Program-made: the position numbers and the translations under genes
Shown here: piece by piece, positions 1-8,069 of the stretch
Position numbering within the stretch: the stretch's first letter is position 1
Layout: the number at the start of each line of letters is the position of its first letter
Source: an uncultured Methanomicrobiales archaeon
Lineage (GTDB): Archaea > Thermoplasmatota > Thermoplasmata > Methanomassiliicoccales > Methanomethylophilaceae
Reading direction: 5' to 3'
Length of the DNA stretch: 64,000 nucleotides
NCBI GenBank assembly: GCA_937892275.1
Contig: CALAVG010000232.1
Location: 6,534 to 70,533 of the forward strand
Notes under the pieces: model-generated
Databases searched by the model: none
The model's input: the letters and a program-made list of their open reading frames with translations, nothing else
What the model was told of the DNA's origin: nothing

Positions 1-894
1 GATGCTGACGTAGACCTTGCCTACCTTCGACTCGATGGTGTTCTTAATGTCGCCGGCCTCGTAGGTGGGTACCCACGCGTCCATGACGAACGTGTATTTC
101 GTGGAAGCGATCCTGACGGGCAATGTACCCTTCTCAGAATCCACTGTCAATTCCTCATCGCAAGCTCTAAGGAAGTGTTTGTGTTTCTCAAAAAGAACCT
201 CTATTTCCTTCTCGACTGCTTCGATCTCCTTAGCTACGACCTCCAGTTCCCCGGTGATGATAGCCAGGTTCGACTGCACAGTTCCCGAGCCCTCAGGCAC
301 GGTGATCTCTGTGAATCCGTGTTCGGACAAGATGTTCTGGGCCTTCGTCCTGTCCTCATTCTTAACGAACAAAGCCACGACGCTACCGTTCTTCTTGTCC
401 ATGGAGACGAACAACTCACCCATATCGGCCACGGCCGCTGTGGGGTCGCTCTCCACGGTACCGATCAACGCCACAATACTCTTGTAACCGGAGTACTGGT
501 CGATGTCGATAGGCAGTCTTGCAAGGAGCTCGAGATTCTTCTTCTTTGCGTTTAATTCGGTGATTCTCTGATTGAGATCATTCCTCTTATCGATGACGGC
601 TTTTACCTCGTCCTCGATAGATTCGACGCTGTCAGATGATATCTGGCTCCTGATTTCACTCTCTAAAATCTGCTGGGTCTTGGTATGCTTGTTGATACCG
701 AGATCCTTCTCCATCCCACGCACCTTCAACAACCTCTCGGCCGTCTTGGGCGAGTACGGACGGGGCGTTCCGAGGGTGAAACCCTCATCCGCGTCAACGG
801 TATGATCGATCAGGTGGACATTCTCGATGCTGTACAAGACCTCGATGGTCTCATCGATGCATGAGTTAGCGCCCACGATCACAATCCTACTCAT
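1..894 (-). CDS. atpI: A-type ATP synthase subunit I, N-terminal part (runs off window edge)
   Basis: The reading frame is open from an ATG at 894 to the window edge (298 codons), so only the cytoplasmic N-terminal half of the usual ~650-residue protein is present. It begins MSRIVIVG, followed by a long charged coiled-coil-like stretch (about residues 85-125), as in the peripheral stalk-connecting arm of subunit I (Vph1/NtpI family). The membrane half that carries protons with the K ring lies outside the window. It starts four bases after the stop of subunit H, the order of archaeal ATP synthase operons (H-I-K-E-C-F-A-B-D). Identification rests on context plus N-terminal sequence. Confidence 0.85.
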   Translation of the reverse strand, partial: MSRIVIVGANSCIDETIEVLYSIENVHLIDHTVDADEGFTLGTPRPYSPKTAERLLKVRGMEKDLGINKHTKTQQILESEIRSQISSDSVESIEDEVKAVIDKRNDLNQRITELNAKKKNLELLARLPIDIDQYSGYKSIVALIGTVESDPTAAVADMGELFVSMDKKNGSVVALFVKNEDRTKAQNILSEHGFTEITVPEGSGTVQSNLAIITGELEVVAKEIEAVEKEIEVLFEKHKHFLRACDEELTVDSEKGTLPVRIASTKYTFVMDAWVPTYEAGDIKNTIESKVGKVYVSI

Positions 895-898
895 CGAC

Positions 899-1231
899 TC
901 AGGAAGAAACATTCAAAATCCTCTCAACTTCTTTTGTAAGGTATTTCTTTGCTTCCCCCTTCTTTGCCTCGGATCCGGAACTGATCTTCTCAGCTTCGGC
1001 CTTGCCTCCAGCAATCTTGCTTTCATGCTCTTTGGCAAGTTTGTCCTTTTCCGCGGCAACGGCGGACTCGTAAGAGCTACGCATCTGAGCTTCAGCGTCC
1101 TGAATTTTCTTCACAGAATCTCTGCGAGCTTCCGCGAGAGCTGTTTTCTGCACGTCCTTGGCCTTGACGACCACGGCGTCAGCTTCCGCTTCCGCTAGTT
1201 TTATCTCCGTAAGTATATCAGTCCGGCTCAA
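899..1231 (-). CDS. atpH: A-type ATP synthase subunit H
   Basis: 110 residues, almost wholly one Ala/Glu/Lys-rich coiled coil with no membrane segment, matching the AhaH/AtpH peripheral stalk subunit that pairs with subunit E to hold the catalytic head static. The beginning MSRTDILTEIKLAEAEAD is typical of the family, where H opens the operon. The next gene downstream on the same strand is subunit I, four bases away. A TATA-like box 60-70 bp upstream suggests that this is the first gene of the transcript, with a short leader. Confidence 0.9.
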   Translation of the reverse strand: MSRTDILTEIKLAEAEADAVVVKAKDVQKTALAEARRDSVKKIQDAEAQMRSSYESAVAAEKDKLAKEHESKIAGGKAEAEKISSGSEAKKGEAKKYLTKEVERILNVSS

Positions 1232-1290
1232 ATTTACACTCCCCGACTTGAGTCTTGTATCCCCTAATTATTACTTAAAGGGTGCCTTAC

Positions 1291-1302
1291 TAATTTATAA
1301 AA
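1291..1302 (-). promoter_or_regulatory. TATA-like box of the ATP synthase operon
   Basis: On the minus strand the sequence reads TTTTATAAATTA, a good archaeal TATA box. A start about 25 bp downstream would give a leader of some 40 nt before atpH. No other gene on this strand lies between it and atpH. Confidence 0.55.
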
Positions 1303-1357
1303 GAAGGAGGTTAGTTGGATGGGTCATCAGGACTCCGTGTTTAGCCCATTTTTTTGT

Positions 1358-1816
1358 TCAGAGTTTCTTTACGGGCACATATTCCCTGATCTCGATCCCA
1401 GCTTCCTCGAGGAGGTCCTTGGAGAGATCGTCGGCATAACCCTCGCTATAGATGATCTCCTTGATACCCGCGTTGATGAGGATCTTGGCACACATCGAAC
1501 AGGGGTACGTTGTGGTATATATGGTGGCACCATCGACACTGACACCGAAATAGGCTGCCTGGGTCACTGCATTTTGCTCTGCGTGTACGCCTCTACAGAG
1601 CTCGTGCCTCGTACCGGAAGGGACATTGAGTTTCACACGTATACAGCCCAATTCTTCGCAGTGCTTTGTGCCCTTGGGAGACCCGTTGTAACCAGTGGAA
1701 AGGACCCTCTTCTCCTTGACGATGACAGCGCCTACTCTCCTCCTGAGACAGGTGGAACGCGAGGATACCAATTGTGCCATCTCCATGAAGTATTCGTCAT
1801 TGCTGGGTCTATCCAT
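1358..1816 (-). CDS. dCMP deaminase (ComEB family)
   Basis: 152 residues of the zinc-dependent cytidine/deoxycytidylate deaminase fold. The zinc site is plain: HAE at residues 78-80 (His78 ligand, Glu80 catalytic proton shuttle) and PCSMC at 105-109 (Cys106, Cys109 ligands). The extra Cys/His-rich stretch before HAE (HCEELGC, about 52-58) is typical of dCMP deaminases rather than of cytosine or tRNA deaminases. It probably converts dCMP to dUMP for thymidylate synthesis. It is monocistronic, divergent from the signal peptidase gene at 1900. The length is normal for the family. Confidence 0.9.
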   Translation of the reverse strand: MDRPSNDEYFMEMAQLVSSRSTCLRRRVGAVIVKEKRVLSTGYNGSPKGTKHCEELGCIRVKLNVPSGTRHELCRGVHAEQNAVTQAAYFGVSVDGATIYTTTYPCSMCAKILINAGIKEIIYSEGYADDLSKDLLEEAGIEIREYVPVKKL

Positions 1817-1899
1817 CTTCTATCCTTCCGTGAGAATGTTAAGGGCGTTACTGACATCCACTATTATAATTTTATAGTGACTCGTCATTTCAGTGTCCC

Positions 1900-2718
1900 G
1901 TGAAGAGAGGAAGCAAGTTTCTCATCGCCGTCTGCGGCTTTCTTGTGATCTGTATCATCGGCGGATACGTCGGTATACATGCCGCTTCCGGTCTGGATTC
2001 CCCTCTGAGCGTCATCATGTCATCCAGTATGCAGCATGATAACCATCAATCCGCAATCGGTGTGATCGATACCGGAGACGTTATGGTAGTGCAGGATCCC
2101 AACAAGGCGAACATTCAAAGCTACATCGAGGGTCTGACCACCGGACACAAGACATTCGGCGATTACGGATCCGTTCTGATCTATGACCGCGGAGATGATG
2201 TCAATCCCTGTATCCACAGAGCTATTGTCTGGTTGGATTACAACGGCAACGGTACATGGAGAGCCCCGTCTCTTCAGACCTATACCGCATGGACATGCAC
2301 GGGTTCGACCGATTTCCGTTCCCTGTCTGGAACATTGACCTTCACCGACATCACACAATCGCATAAGGAGGTCAGCATCAACCTCGACAATCTTGGGAAA
2401 CAGAGCGGATATCTTACCATGGGCGACAACCCTGAATCCAACAGATACTTCGATCAGGCGGTCGGAATAATCTCGCATCCTGTCGGGACCGATGACATAA
2501 GATCCGTCGCCCTCTATGAACTTCCCTGGTTGGGAGTCATCAAGGTATACATGACACCAAGCAAGAAAGCATATCTCGACCACGTCCCCAATTCCATCTA
2601 CAGCATGATAGCGCTATTCATAATGGTCTTCGCCATAATCTACTGTTGCGACATATTCTATCAGAAGAAGGAACTCAAGCAGAAACAGAAAGAATTAGAA
2701 AGACTGAGAGAACTCTGA
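1900..2718 (+). CDS. signal peptidase I (archaeal/ER type, S26B)
   Basis: 272 residues with an N-terminal membrane anchor (about 7-28) and a second C-terminal one (about 230-250), the architecture of Sec11-like archaeal signal peptidases. Catalytic boxes are visible: IMSSSMQ with the presumed nucleophile Ser43, the GDVMVV box (59-64), the CIHRAI box with His106 replacing the bacterial Lys, and GDNPESN further on. It would cleave secretory signal peptides on the outer face of the membrane. The start is a GTG; a TATA-like stretch (TTATAATTTTA at 1864-1874) lies about 30 bp upstream, which suits a leaderless mRNA. The C-terminal 20 residues are a Lys/Glu-rich helix. Confidence 0.82.
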   Translation: MKRGSKFLIAVCGFLVICIIGGYVGIHAASGLDSPLSVIMSSSMQHDNHQSAIGVIDTGDVMVVQDPNKANIQSYIEGLTTGHKTFGDYGSVLIYDRGDDVNPCIHRAIVWLDYNGNGTWRAPSLQTYTAWTCTGSTDFRSLSGTLTFTDITQSHKEVSINLDNLGKQSGYLTMGDNPESNRYFDQAVGIISHPVGTDDIRSVALYELPWLGVIKVYMTPSKKAYLDHVPNSIYSMIALFIMVFAIIYCCDIFYQKKELKQKQKELERLREL

Positions 2719-2732
2719 CCCTACAGGACAAG

Positions 2733-2762
2733 AGACCCCCACCCCTCCATTTCCACTGGAAA
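2733..2762 (-). other. origin recognition box (ORB), left copy
   Basis: A 30-bp element that is the perfect reverse complement of 4358-4387. Read on the minus strand it begins TTTCCAGTGGAAA and continues into a G-rich GGAGGGGTGGGGG, the layout of euryarchaeal ORBs bound by Orc1/Cdc6: a dyad core plus a G-string. It lies between the convergent signal peptidase and orc1/cdc6 stop codons. Confidence 0.85.
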
Positions 2763-2790
2763 TTCTGAAAGGGAATATTCGTGTTTCCGA

Positions 2791-4029
2791 TCAAATCAGA
2801 GTGGTCTGTTTCGGAGACTTGTAATTGTCGATATTCTTGAAGATATTATCTGATTTCAGAAGATTCAAGAGGAATTCCTGAGATACGCTGAGTTCGATTT
2901 CTTTGGTACGTCCTGCCCTTCCGAAGGATTTCACTCTTGCATGAACGATACCGAGCATATCCAATTCAGAGATGAGATCAGCAACTCTCCTTTGAGTAAT
3001 CATGGGAGTGCCAGTTATGTCACAGAGATACTTGTAAGTGGAGAACACATCTCCGGTGATCATGACATTCTTCCCTTCTTCGGAATTCTTGATTATGCTC
3101 ATAAGGACCATTTTCGATTGAAGATTAAGAGTTTTAACGACTTCAGCCACAGCATCCATCTCGACATTGTCTTTAGCGGATTTGACATGTGCTTCGGAGA
3201 TGACTTTGTCTCCATTCCTCTCTGCGATCTCAGCAGACATCCGGAGAAGATCCAACGCCCTTCTAGCATCTCCTCCTTCCTGAGCGGTTAAAGCCGCACA
3301 GTAAGGAATGACACCTTCAGAAAGGATACCTTCATCGAAAGCATCCTTAGCTCTATCATAAAGGATATCCTGCAGCTGCTCGACAGAATAAGGAGGAAAG
3401 ACAATCTTCATCTCTCCCAATCTGCTCTTGATCCTTGTACTGAGAAGATCGGTGAATTTTGTATTATTCGTGATTCCGATGATGGAGATCATCGAATTCT
3501 TCAGACCACTGTTTATCGAAGTGAGATAATAGAAGATGTCATCACCGTTCTTCATGAATGTTCTGTCTATTTCATCAAGAGTTACGATGAAGATCTTGTT
3601 GTTCTCGTCGATGTAGTTAGTAAGTTCCGTAAGGATCTTATCTACACTCCATCCGGTGAATGGAATCTTCCTTGAAGGGTCCGAGATTATCTGATTTGCG
3701 ATGTTGTAGAGGATTCCGTAAGGAGTATCGACTATCTCGCAGTTAATGTAGATGAACGAACAGCTACTCTCTTCCGGATCTGCTTTCTTAAGCTCTTTTC
3801 CGATATAATTAATCACAGCTGTCTTACCGGTTCCTGTTTTTCCGATTATCAGTATGTTCGAGGGTTTGTTTTTAGAGAGTGCAGGTGACAGAATCTCTGC
3901 TATCTGAGAGATCAATTCATCCCTGTGAGGAAGATTATCTGGAACATATGTCGTCTGAAGAATTTTCTTATTCTTCACTAACGTGTTCTTTCTCTCGATG
4001 TACTGAGTAAAAATATTCGGTTCCGTCAT
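2791..4029 (-). CDS. cdc6: Orc1/Cdc6 replication initiator
   Basis: 412 residues. An AAA+ domain carries Walker A GKTGTGKT at 63-70, Walker B near IVTLDEIDRTF, sensor 1 in IIGITNNTKF and sensor 2 in GGDARRALDLLR. It is followed by a C-terminal winged-helix domain (about 300-400). This is the archaeal Orc1/Cdc6 initiator, which binds ORB sequences and loads MCM. The gene sits between two perfect inverted ORB copies (2733-2762 and 4358-4387), as expected for an initiator next to its own origin. Codon use is more AT-rich than in flanking metabolic genes, but the gene is intact. Archaea often carry several paralogs, so the paralog number cannot be assigned here. Confidence 0.95.
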   Translation of the reverse strand: MTEPNIFTQYIERKNTLVKNKKILQTTYVPDNLPHRDELISQIAEILSPALSKNKPSNILIIGKTGTGKTAVINYIGKELKKADPEESSCSFIYINCEIVDTPYGILYNIANQIISDPSRKIPFTGWSVDKILTELTNYIDENNKIFIVTLDEIDRTFMKNGDDIFYYLTSINSGLKNSMISIIGITNNTKFTDLLSTRIKSRLGEMKIVFPPYSVEQLQDILYDRAKDAFDEGILSEGVIPYCAALTAQEGGDARRALDLLRMSAEIAERNGDKVISEAHVKSAKDNVEMDAVAEVVKTLNLQSKMVLMSIIKNSEEGKNVMITGDVFSTYKYLCDITGTPMITQRRVADLISELDMLGIVHARVKSFGRAGRTKEIELSVSQEFLLNLLKSDNIFKNIDNYKSPKQTTLI

Positions 4030-4245
4030 CTTCTCTTATCTCCAATCGCTCATACCGGTTCGAGTATTTATTTCCACTGTATAGATGACTTTACGAACTC
4101 CTTTTCTTCTTCGGTTTTTCTTTCTTTTTTTTCAGAAGGATGAATGATTTTCGAATGATTCATCCATCTTAGGATCATCTTTCCAGTTGTCACAATATTT
4201 TATATCGTTTCGACGATAAGGAGTTCATATCAAGAGGTAACTCTC
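4030..4245. other. putative chromosomal replication origin (oriC) core
   Basis: This is the non-coding stretch upstream of orc1/cdc6. It holds a T-rich tract (about 4101-4134), a near-perfect inverted repeat GGATGAATGATT/AATGATTCATCC at 4138-4165, and two partial ORB cores (TTTCCACTG at 4071-4079 and TTTCCAGT at 4180-4187). With the full ORBs on either side of the gene, this is the natural candidate for the duplex unwinding element. It also contains a TATA-like box (ATTTTATAT, about 4197-4205) serving the small ORF at 4246. Confidence 0.65.
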
Positions 4246-4332
4246 ATGAAAGGTTGGATAACGATCGGACTCTGCATCGCCGGAATTCTCGCATTCATCG
4301 GACTGCTCGTCCTCATAAACGCATTGTGCTGA
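4246..4332 (+). CDS. 28-residue single-span membrane peptide ORF
   Basis: ATG at 4246 to TGA at 4332. The peptide begins MKGWITIGLCIAG and is almost entirely hydrophobic, ending in a Cys: a single transmembrane helix. Support is a purine-rich GAGGTA motif about 10 bases before the ATG and a TATA-like box about 45 bp upstream. It lies inside the origin region, between the unwinding candidate and the right-hand ORB. No family is recognised. It could be a real microprotein or a chance ORF; the promoter plus ribosome-site layout favours the former. Confidence 0.5.
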   Translation: MKGWITIGLCIAGILAFIGLLVLINALC

Positions 4333-4357
4333 AACAAGGGTACACACCCTTCTTCTT

Positions 4358-4387
4358 TTTCCAGTGGAAATGGAGGGGTGGGGGTCT
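4358..4387 (+). other. origin recognition box (ORB), right copy
   Basis: Perfect 30-bp inverted copy of 2733-2762: core TTTCCAGTGGAAA, then TGGAGGGGTGGGGG and a TCT end. The pair brackets orc1/cdc6 with about 1.6 kb between them, and their G-strings point outwards from the gene. Confidence 0.85.
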
Positions 4388-4447
4388 ATGCAGCATTGAC
4401 CGCAATATCAATCTTTTTAATTCATATTCTGAAATCTTCAGTTCCGG

Positions 4448-4753
4448 GTGTTCCCGATCAAAAGGTATTCGTTAATAGCTATCGCGGTTGTATCGTTCAT
4501 CCTCCTGTTCGCTTACTATTCCGATGAGAGAAATGCGGGATATCAGTTCACAGGCGTAGTTCATGATGTGAAATCTAGTACCAATGGATACATCTTCTTC
4601 ATTGATACCTCAGAGGATACGATACGCTGCTTCTCATCGGACCAACCTGAGGATCTGGGTCTTTATTCGTTCAGAGGAAGTTTCTCTGATGATAGGGGCA
4701 TATTCTTCGTCGAGAGATGGTTAGATATCGATAATTACCAGAATAATGATTGA
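4448..4753 (+). CDS. small membrane-anchored protein of unknown function
   Basis: 101 residues, GTG start. An N-terminal hydrophobic segment (about 7-24) is followed by a short soluble domain with beta-rich, acidic sequence (about 30-101). The pattern is compatible with a small OB-like barrel, but I do not recognise a family. It is directly followed by tiaS, whose GTG or ATG start lies 0-6 bases after its stop codon, so the two are probably cotranscribed. It lies just outside the right ORB. Confidence 0.6.
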   Translation: MFPIKRYSLIAIAVVSFILLFAYYSDERNAGYQFTGVVHDVKSSTNGYIFFIDTSEDTIRCFSSDQPEDLGLYSFRGSFSDDRGIFFVERWLDIDNYQNND

Positions 4754-6082
4754 GTGTCTATGTTCGTAGCTGTTGATGATACCGATTCCATGAAAGGGAA
4801 TTGTACGACGTTCTTGGCTACGGAGATAATCAGGGAATTTCATGATCTCGATCTTATCGGGAATCCGAGATTGGTACGTCTTAATCCGGCGACGCCCTGG
4901 AAGACCAGAGGGAATGGTTCCCTTGTGATGAGATTCGGGAAAGGTGTCGGTAAGAGACGTTTCATCGGGATGATCAGCGACAGGGAGATCTACTGTTACG
5001 ACAGATGCACCTCATTTGAACCTGATCCGGAGATGATGAAGAAGAGGATAATCCCTCACATCGAGGCTCATCATGAGAATGATGCCGACCCCGGATTGCT
5101 GATCTCAAAGGTCAAACCCTCTCAAAGCTTCTATTGGAGAGGTGTCAGGACCATCATGGACCGCAAGGTCATCAATGAGGAGATCGAAAGGATCGGTGCA
5201 ACGACGTTTGAGATCGGTTGCGGAAGGGGACTCATCGGCTGCACATGTGGCATGGCATGGAGACCAAGGGATACTACATTCGAACTGTTATCCTACAGAC
5301 CTTCCAACAGATGGGGTACGGAACGTATCTTCGATCCTATTACGATAAGGAATGTCGAACACGGTTATCCCACAACATTCAACAGTTGGGAGGACCGCAT
5401 GCAGAAGGTTGCTATGGTACCGGCTACACCGTGTCCTGTCATGTACGGATTGAGAGGCGACGATGAGAAGGATCTCATCAAGGCCTCCAAGGAGATATCC
5501 ACCGAACCCATCGAGAGATGGATGGTTTTCCTTACGAATCAGGGAACGGACGATCATCTCATCAGGGATCCGAAGGAACTGATCCCGAATCAGTCATACA
5601 TACTCAAGGGAACTATTGCATCGCAGCCCAGGCACATCTCCGGAGGACATGTCTTCATCGATATTGAGACAAGGTTCGGGACCGTCACTTGCGGTGCTTA
5701 CGAACCCTCCAAGGAGTTCCGCCATACGGTCGACTGGCTCATTCCCGGAGACGAGGTCGAGATGGTCGGGGAACTAAGGGACGAACCCCGTACCTTGAAC
5801 ATCGAGAAGATTCACGTGATCTCTTCTGCAGAGGAATACAGAAAGGTATCGAATCCCGTATGCCCGAAGTGTGGCAGGACCATGAAATCCAAGGGTGTGG
5901 GTCAGCCCTACAAATGCAAGAAATGTCATACCTCATCCACAGAACCAATCTTAGAAGAGATGACGAGGTGGATCGTTCCTGGCTGGTACGAGCCTCCGAC
6001 GGCTGCGAGGAGACATCTTTCAAAACCCCTGAAGAGGATGGATCAGATCCAACCCGTAGAATTCATCAACGGCCGTTCTTGA
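4754..6082 (+). CDS. tiaS: tRNA(Ile2) 2-agmatinylcytidine synthetase TiaS
   Basis: About 440 residues. The N-terminal VAVDDTDSMKGNCTT motif is the signature of TiaS, which attaches agmatine to C34 of tRNA(Ile, CAU) using ATP so that it reads AUA. The central kinase-like region is followed by an OB-fold segment (about 270-350) and a C-terminal zinc ribbon (CPKC...CKKC, near 370-395), the family's domain order. The start may be GTG 4754 or, more likely, ATG 4760, which places the DDTDS motif within the first 10 residues as in homologs. It is translationally adjacent to the upstream small membrane protein. Confidence 0.93.
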   Translation: MSMFVAVDDTDSMKGNCTTFLATEIIREFHDLDLIGNPRLVRLNPATPWKTRGNGSLVMRFGKGVGKRRFIGMISDREIYCYDRCTSFEPDPEMMKKRIIPHIEAHHENDADPGLLISKVKPSQSFYWRGVRTIMDRKVINEEIERIGATTFEIGCGRGLIGCTCGMAWRPRDTTFELLSYRPSNRWGTERIFDPITIRNVEHGYPTTFNSWEDRMQKVAMVPATPCPVMYGLRGDDEKDLIKASKEISTEPIERWMVFLTNQGTDDHLIRDPKELIPNQSYILKGTIASQPRHISGGHVFIDIETRFGTVTCGAYEPSKEFRHTVDWLIPGDEVEMVGELRDEPRTLNIEKIHVISSAEEYRKVSNPVCPKCGRTMKSKGVGQPYKCKKCHTSSTEPILEEMTRWIVPGWYEPPTAARRHLSKPLKRMDQIQPVEFINGRS

Positions 6083-6176
6083 TAACAATAAGATATTTGA
6101 ATTCGTCAATCAACGTAGTCAAATAACGTCAATATTTAATACTGTATACATATCAATCGTCCATAGGAAAGATACC

Positions 6177-7355
6177 ATGGACGAAGTCGTGATTCTCAGT
6201 GCAGTAAGAACGCCCATAGGAAAATACGGAAAGACACTCACAGGCATCAAGGCCACGGATCTCGGTGCCAAGGTCGTGAAGGAGGCGGTCAGCAGGGCCG
6301 GTCTCCAGCCCATAGACATCGAGGAATGCATCATGGGTAACGTCATCAGTGCAGGACTCGGACAGAACCCCGCGAGGCAGGCGGCCATCGGAGCAGGCCT
6401 TCCCGAGGAGATCGGATCGTTCACAGTCAACGCAGTGTGCGGATCCGGAATGAAGGCAGCGATGCTCGCAGCCGATGCCATCAAGGCAGGCGAATACAAC
6501 GTCCTCGCAGTCGGAGGAATGGAGAGCATGTCGAACGCACCCTACATCATGAACGGTGCGAGATGGGGATACAGGATGAACGACCAGAAGGTCGTCGATG
6601 CCATGGTCCACGACGGACTCTGGGACATCTTCAACGACCAGCACATGGGATTCACCGGGGAGATCGTCGCCGAGAGGTTCAACGTCACAAGGGAGGATGC
6701 CGACCAGCTTTCGGTCGAATCCCACCAGAAGGCCGCCAAGGCCATAAAGGAGGGTAAGTTCAAGAAGGAGATCCTTCCCATAACCATCCCCAACAAGAAG
6801 GGTGACATCATCTTCGACACCGATGAGGGAGTCAGGGAGGATTCCAGCATGGAAACCCTCGGAAAGCTCAAACCTGTGTTCAAGAAGGACGGAATCGTCA
6901 CAGCAGGTAACTCCTCGCAGCTCAGCGACGGAGCATCATCCCTCGTAGTCGCATCGAGGAAATGGGCGGAGGAGCACGGATGCAAGCCTCTCGCTACCAT
7001 CGAAGCGTACGGAGAGAGGGGAGTCAAGCCCGAGTACATCATGGAGGCACCCATCCCTACCACAAGGCACGTCCTCAAGAAGGTCGGAATGACGATCGAC
7101 GATATCGACCTCTTCGAGCACAACGAGGCCTTCGCCAGCGCATCCTGCGCGGTCAAGAAGGAGCTCAACGTACCTGACGAGATCTTCAATGTCAACGGAG
7201 GAGCTGTCGCTCTGGGTCATCCGATTGGATGCTCCGGTGCACGTGTCCTCACGACACTGCTCTACGCACTTCAGGATCGCAACAAGGATGTCGGTCTCGG
7301 TACACTCTGCCTCGGTGGAGGAAACGCGGTGACGATGATCATCCGCAGGTGCTGA
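6177..7355 (+). CDS. acetyl-CoA C-acetyltransferase (thiolase)
   Basis: 392 residues, full length for a biosynthetic thiolase. Nucleophile Cys88 lies in NAVCGSG, with the HNEAFA motif further on, His348 in GHPIGCSGAR and the second catalytic Cys378 in TLCLGGG. It condenses two acetyl-CoA to acetoacetyl-CoA, in archaea the entry to the mevalonate route for isoprenoid lipids. The sequence looks like the bacterial acetoacetyl-CoA thiolase type rather than the archaeal SCP2-type thiolase that pairs with HMG-CoA synthase, so horizontal origin is possible. It is monocistronic and followed by a UUCG-like hairpin. Confidence 0.92.
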   Translation: MDEVVILSAVRTPIGKYGKTLTGIKATDLGAKVVKEAVSRAGLQPIDIEECIMGNVISAGLGQNPARQAAIGAGLPEEIGSFTVNAVCGSGMKAAMLAADAIKAGEYNVLAVGGMESMSNAPYIMNGARWGYRMNDQKVVDAMVHDGLWDIFNDQHMGFTGEIVAERFNVTREDADQLSVESHQKAAKAIKEGKFKKEILPITIPNKKGDIIFDTDEGVREDSSMETLGKLKPVFKKDGIVTAGNSSQLSDGASSLVVASRKWAEEHGCKPLATIEAYGERGVKPEYIMEAPIPTTRHVLKKVGMTIDDIDLFEHNEAFASASCAVKKELNVPDEIFNVNGGAVALGHPIGCSGARVLTTLLYALQDRNKDVGLGTLCLGGGNAVTMIIRRC

Positions 7356-7369
7356 TCAAAAACATTTCA

Positions 7370-7383
7370 GGGCCTCCGGGCCC
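7370..7383 (+). terminator. hairpin after thiolase, shared 3' element
   Basis: GGGCC-TCCG-GGCCC stem-loop 14 bases after the stop codon, flanked by AACATTTCA and ATCTT. An almost identical element follows malic enzyme at 40413-40426. Confidence 0.5.
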
Positions 7384-7395
7384 ATCTTCTATTCA

Positions 7396-8031
7396 TCATA
7401 CCAGGATATGGACGTCGCGATAGACCTTCCCTTCTCCGTTGTATTTCAGCGAGACATCGTCCACTCCCGATCCGGACGGGATTTGGAAGACCTCGTAGAA
7501 CACTGTCTTACCGCCTATCTGGATGATCCTCGGTTCCTGATAGTTACTGTAATCCTTCGTCTTTGGATCGACAGGATACCAATTGTTACTGCTGCAGAGT
7601 GAGAACTCCCACACGAGGATGTCGCTGCTGACACCGGAGGTGACATCGTCGTTGACTATGAGAATATTCATGATCACGAACTGCATCCCTTCGTCTGGAG
7701 GCTCGTATCCCGTATCGGTCGGGAGATAGGAAGTAGTATACAGGGAATAGTTGTAACGGATGTCTGGGTCATTGTCGACAATATATCCCTGAGCTACCAC
7801 GAAGACCATGGCTACGATGATCGCTCCTATAATCACCACAGGGAGGATGACATGCTGTCTCCTGTATTTCGGAGGAGGCGATCTGAGGTAGGCCGTCTCA
7901 TCCTTGTTCGATATGGTACGACCGTCGCTCTCGTATCTTTCCGTGCCGGAAGTGAATGCTGCACCGCAGAACGGACAGGATTCGGCCCCGTCCTCATGGT
8001 ACTTCCCGCATTTCCAGCACATCTTCGCCAT
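7396..8031 (-). CDS. zinc-ribbon, single-pass membrane protein
   Basis: 211 residues. An N-terminal zinc ribbon (CWKCGKYH...CPFCGAAF, residues 5-25) is followed by a polar linker, one transmembrane helix (about 60-82) and an extracytoplasmic domain of about 130 residues that resembles DUF4352-like beta-sandwich domains only in general character. The function is unknown. Its upstream neighbour on the same strand is a broken paralog with the same N-terminal layout, so the pair arose by tandem duplication. Confidence 0.75.
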   Translation of the reverse strand: MAKMCWKCGKYHEDGAESCPFCGAAFTSGTERYESDGRTISNKDETAYLRSPPPKYRRQHVILPVVIIGAIIVAMVFVVAQGYIVDNDPDIRYNYSLYTTSYLPTDTGYEPPDEGMQFVIMNILIVNDDVTSGVSSDILVWEFSLCSSNNWYPVDPKTKDYSNYQEPRIIQIGGKTVFYEVFQIPSGSGVDDVSLKYNGEGKVYRDVHILV

Positions 8032-8069
8032 GACGGCCGGTAGGTCGTAGGGATTAATGATGTTTTGTT

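Noticed and set aside
2020..2583. 187-codon ORF antisense to the signal peptidase
   Set aside because: Antisense shadow; the plus-strand gene has all catalytic motifs.
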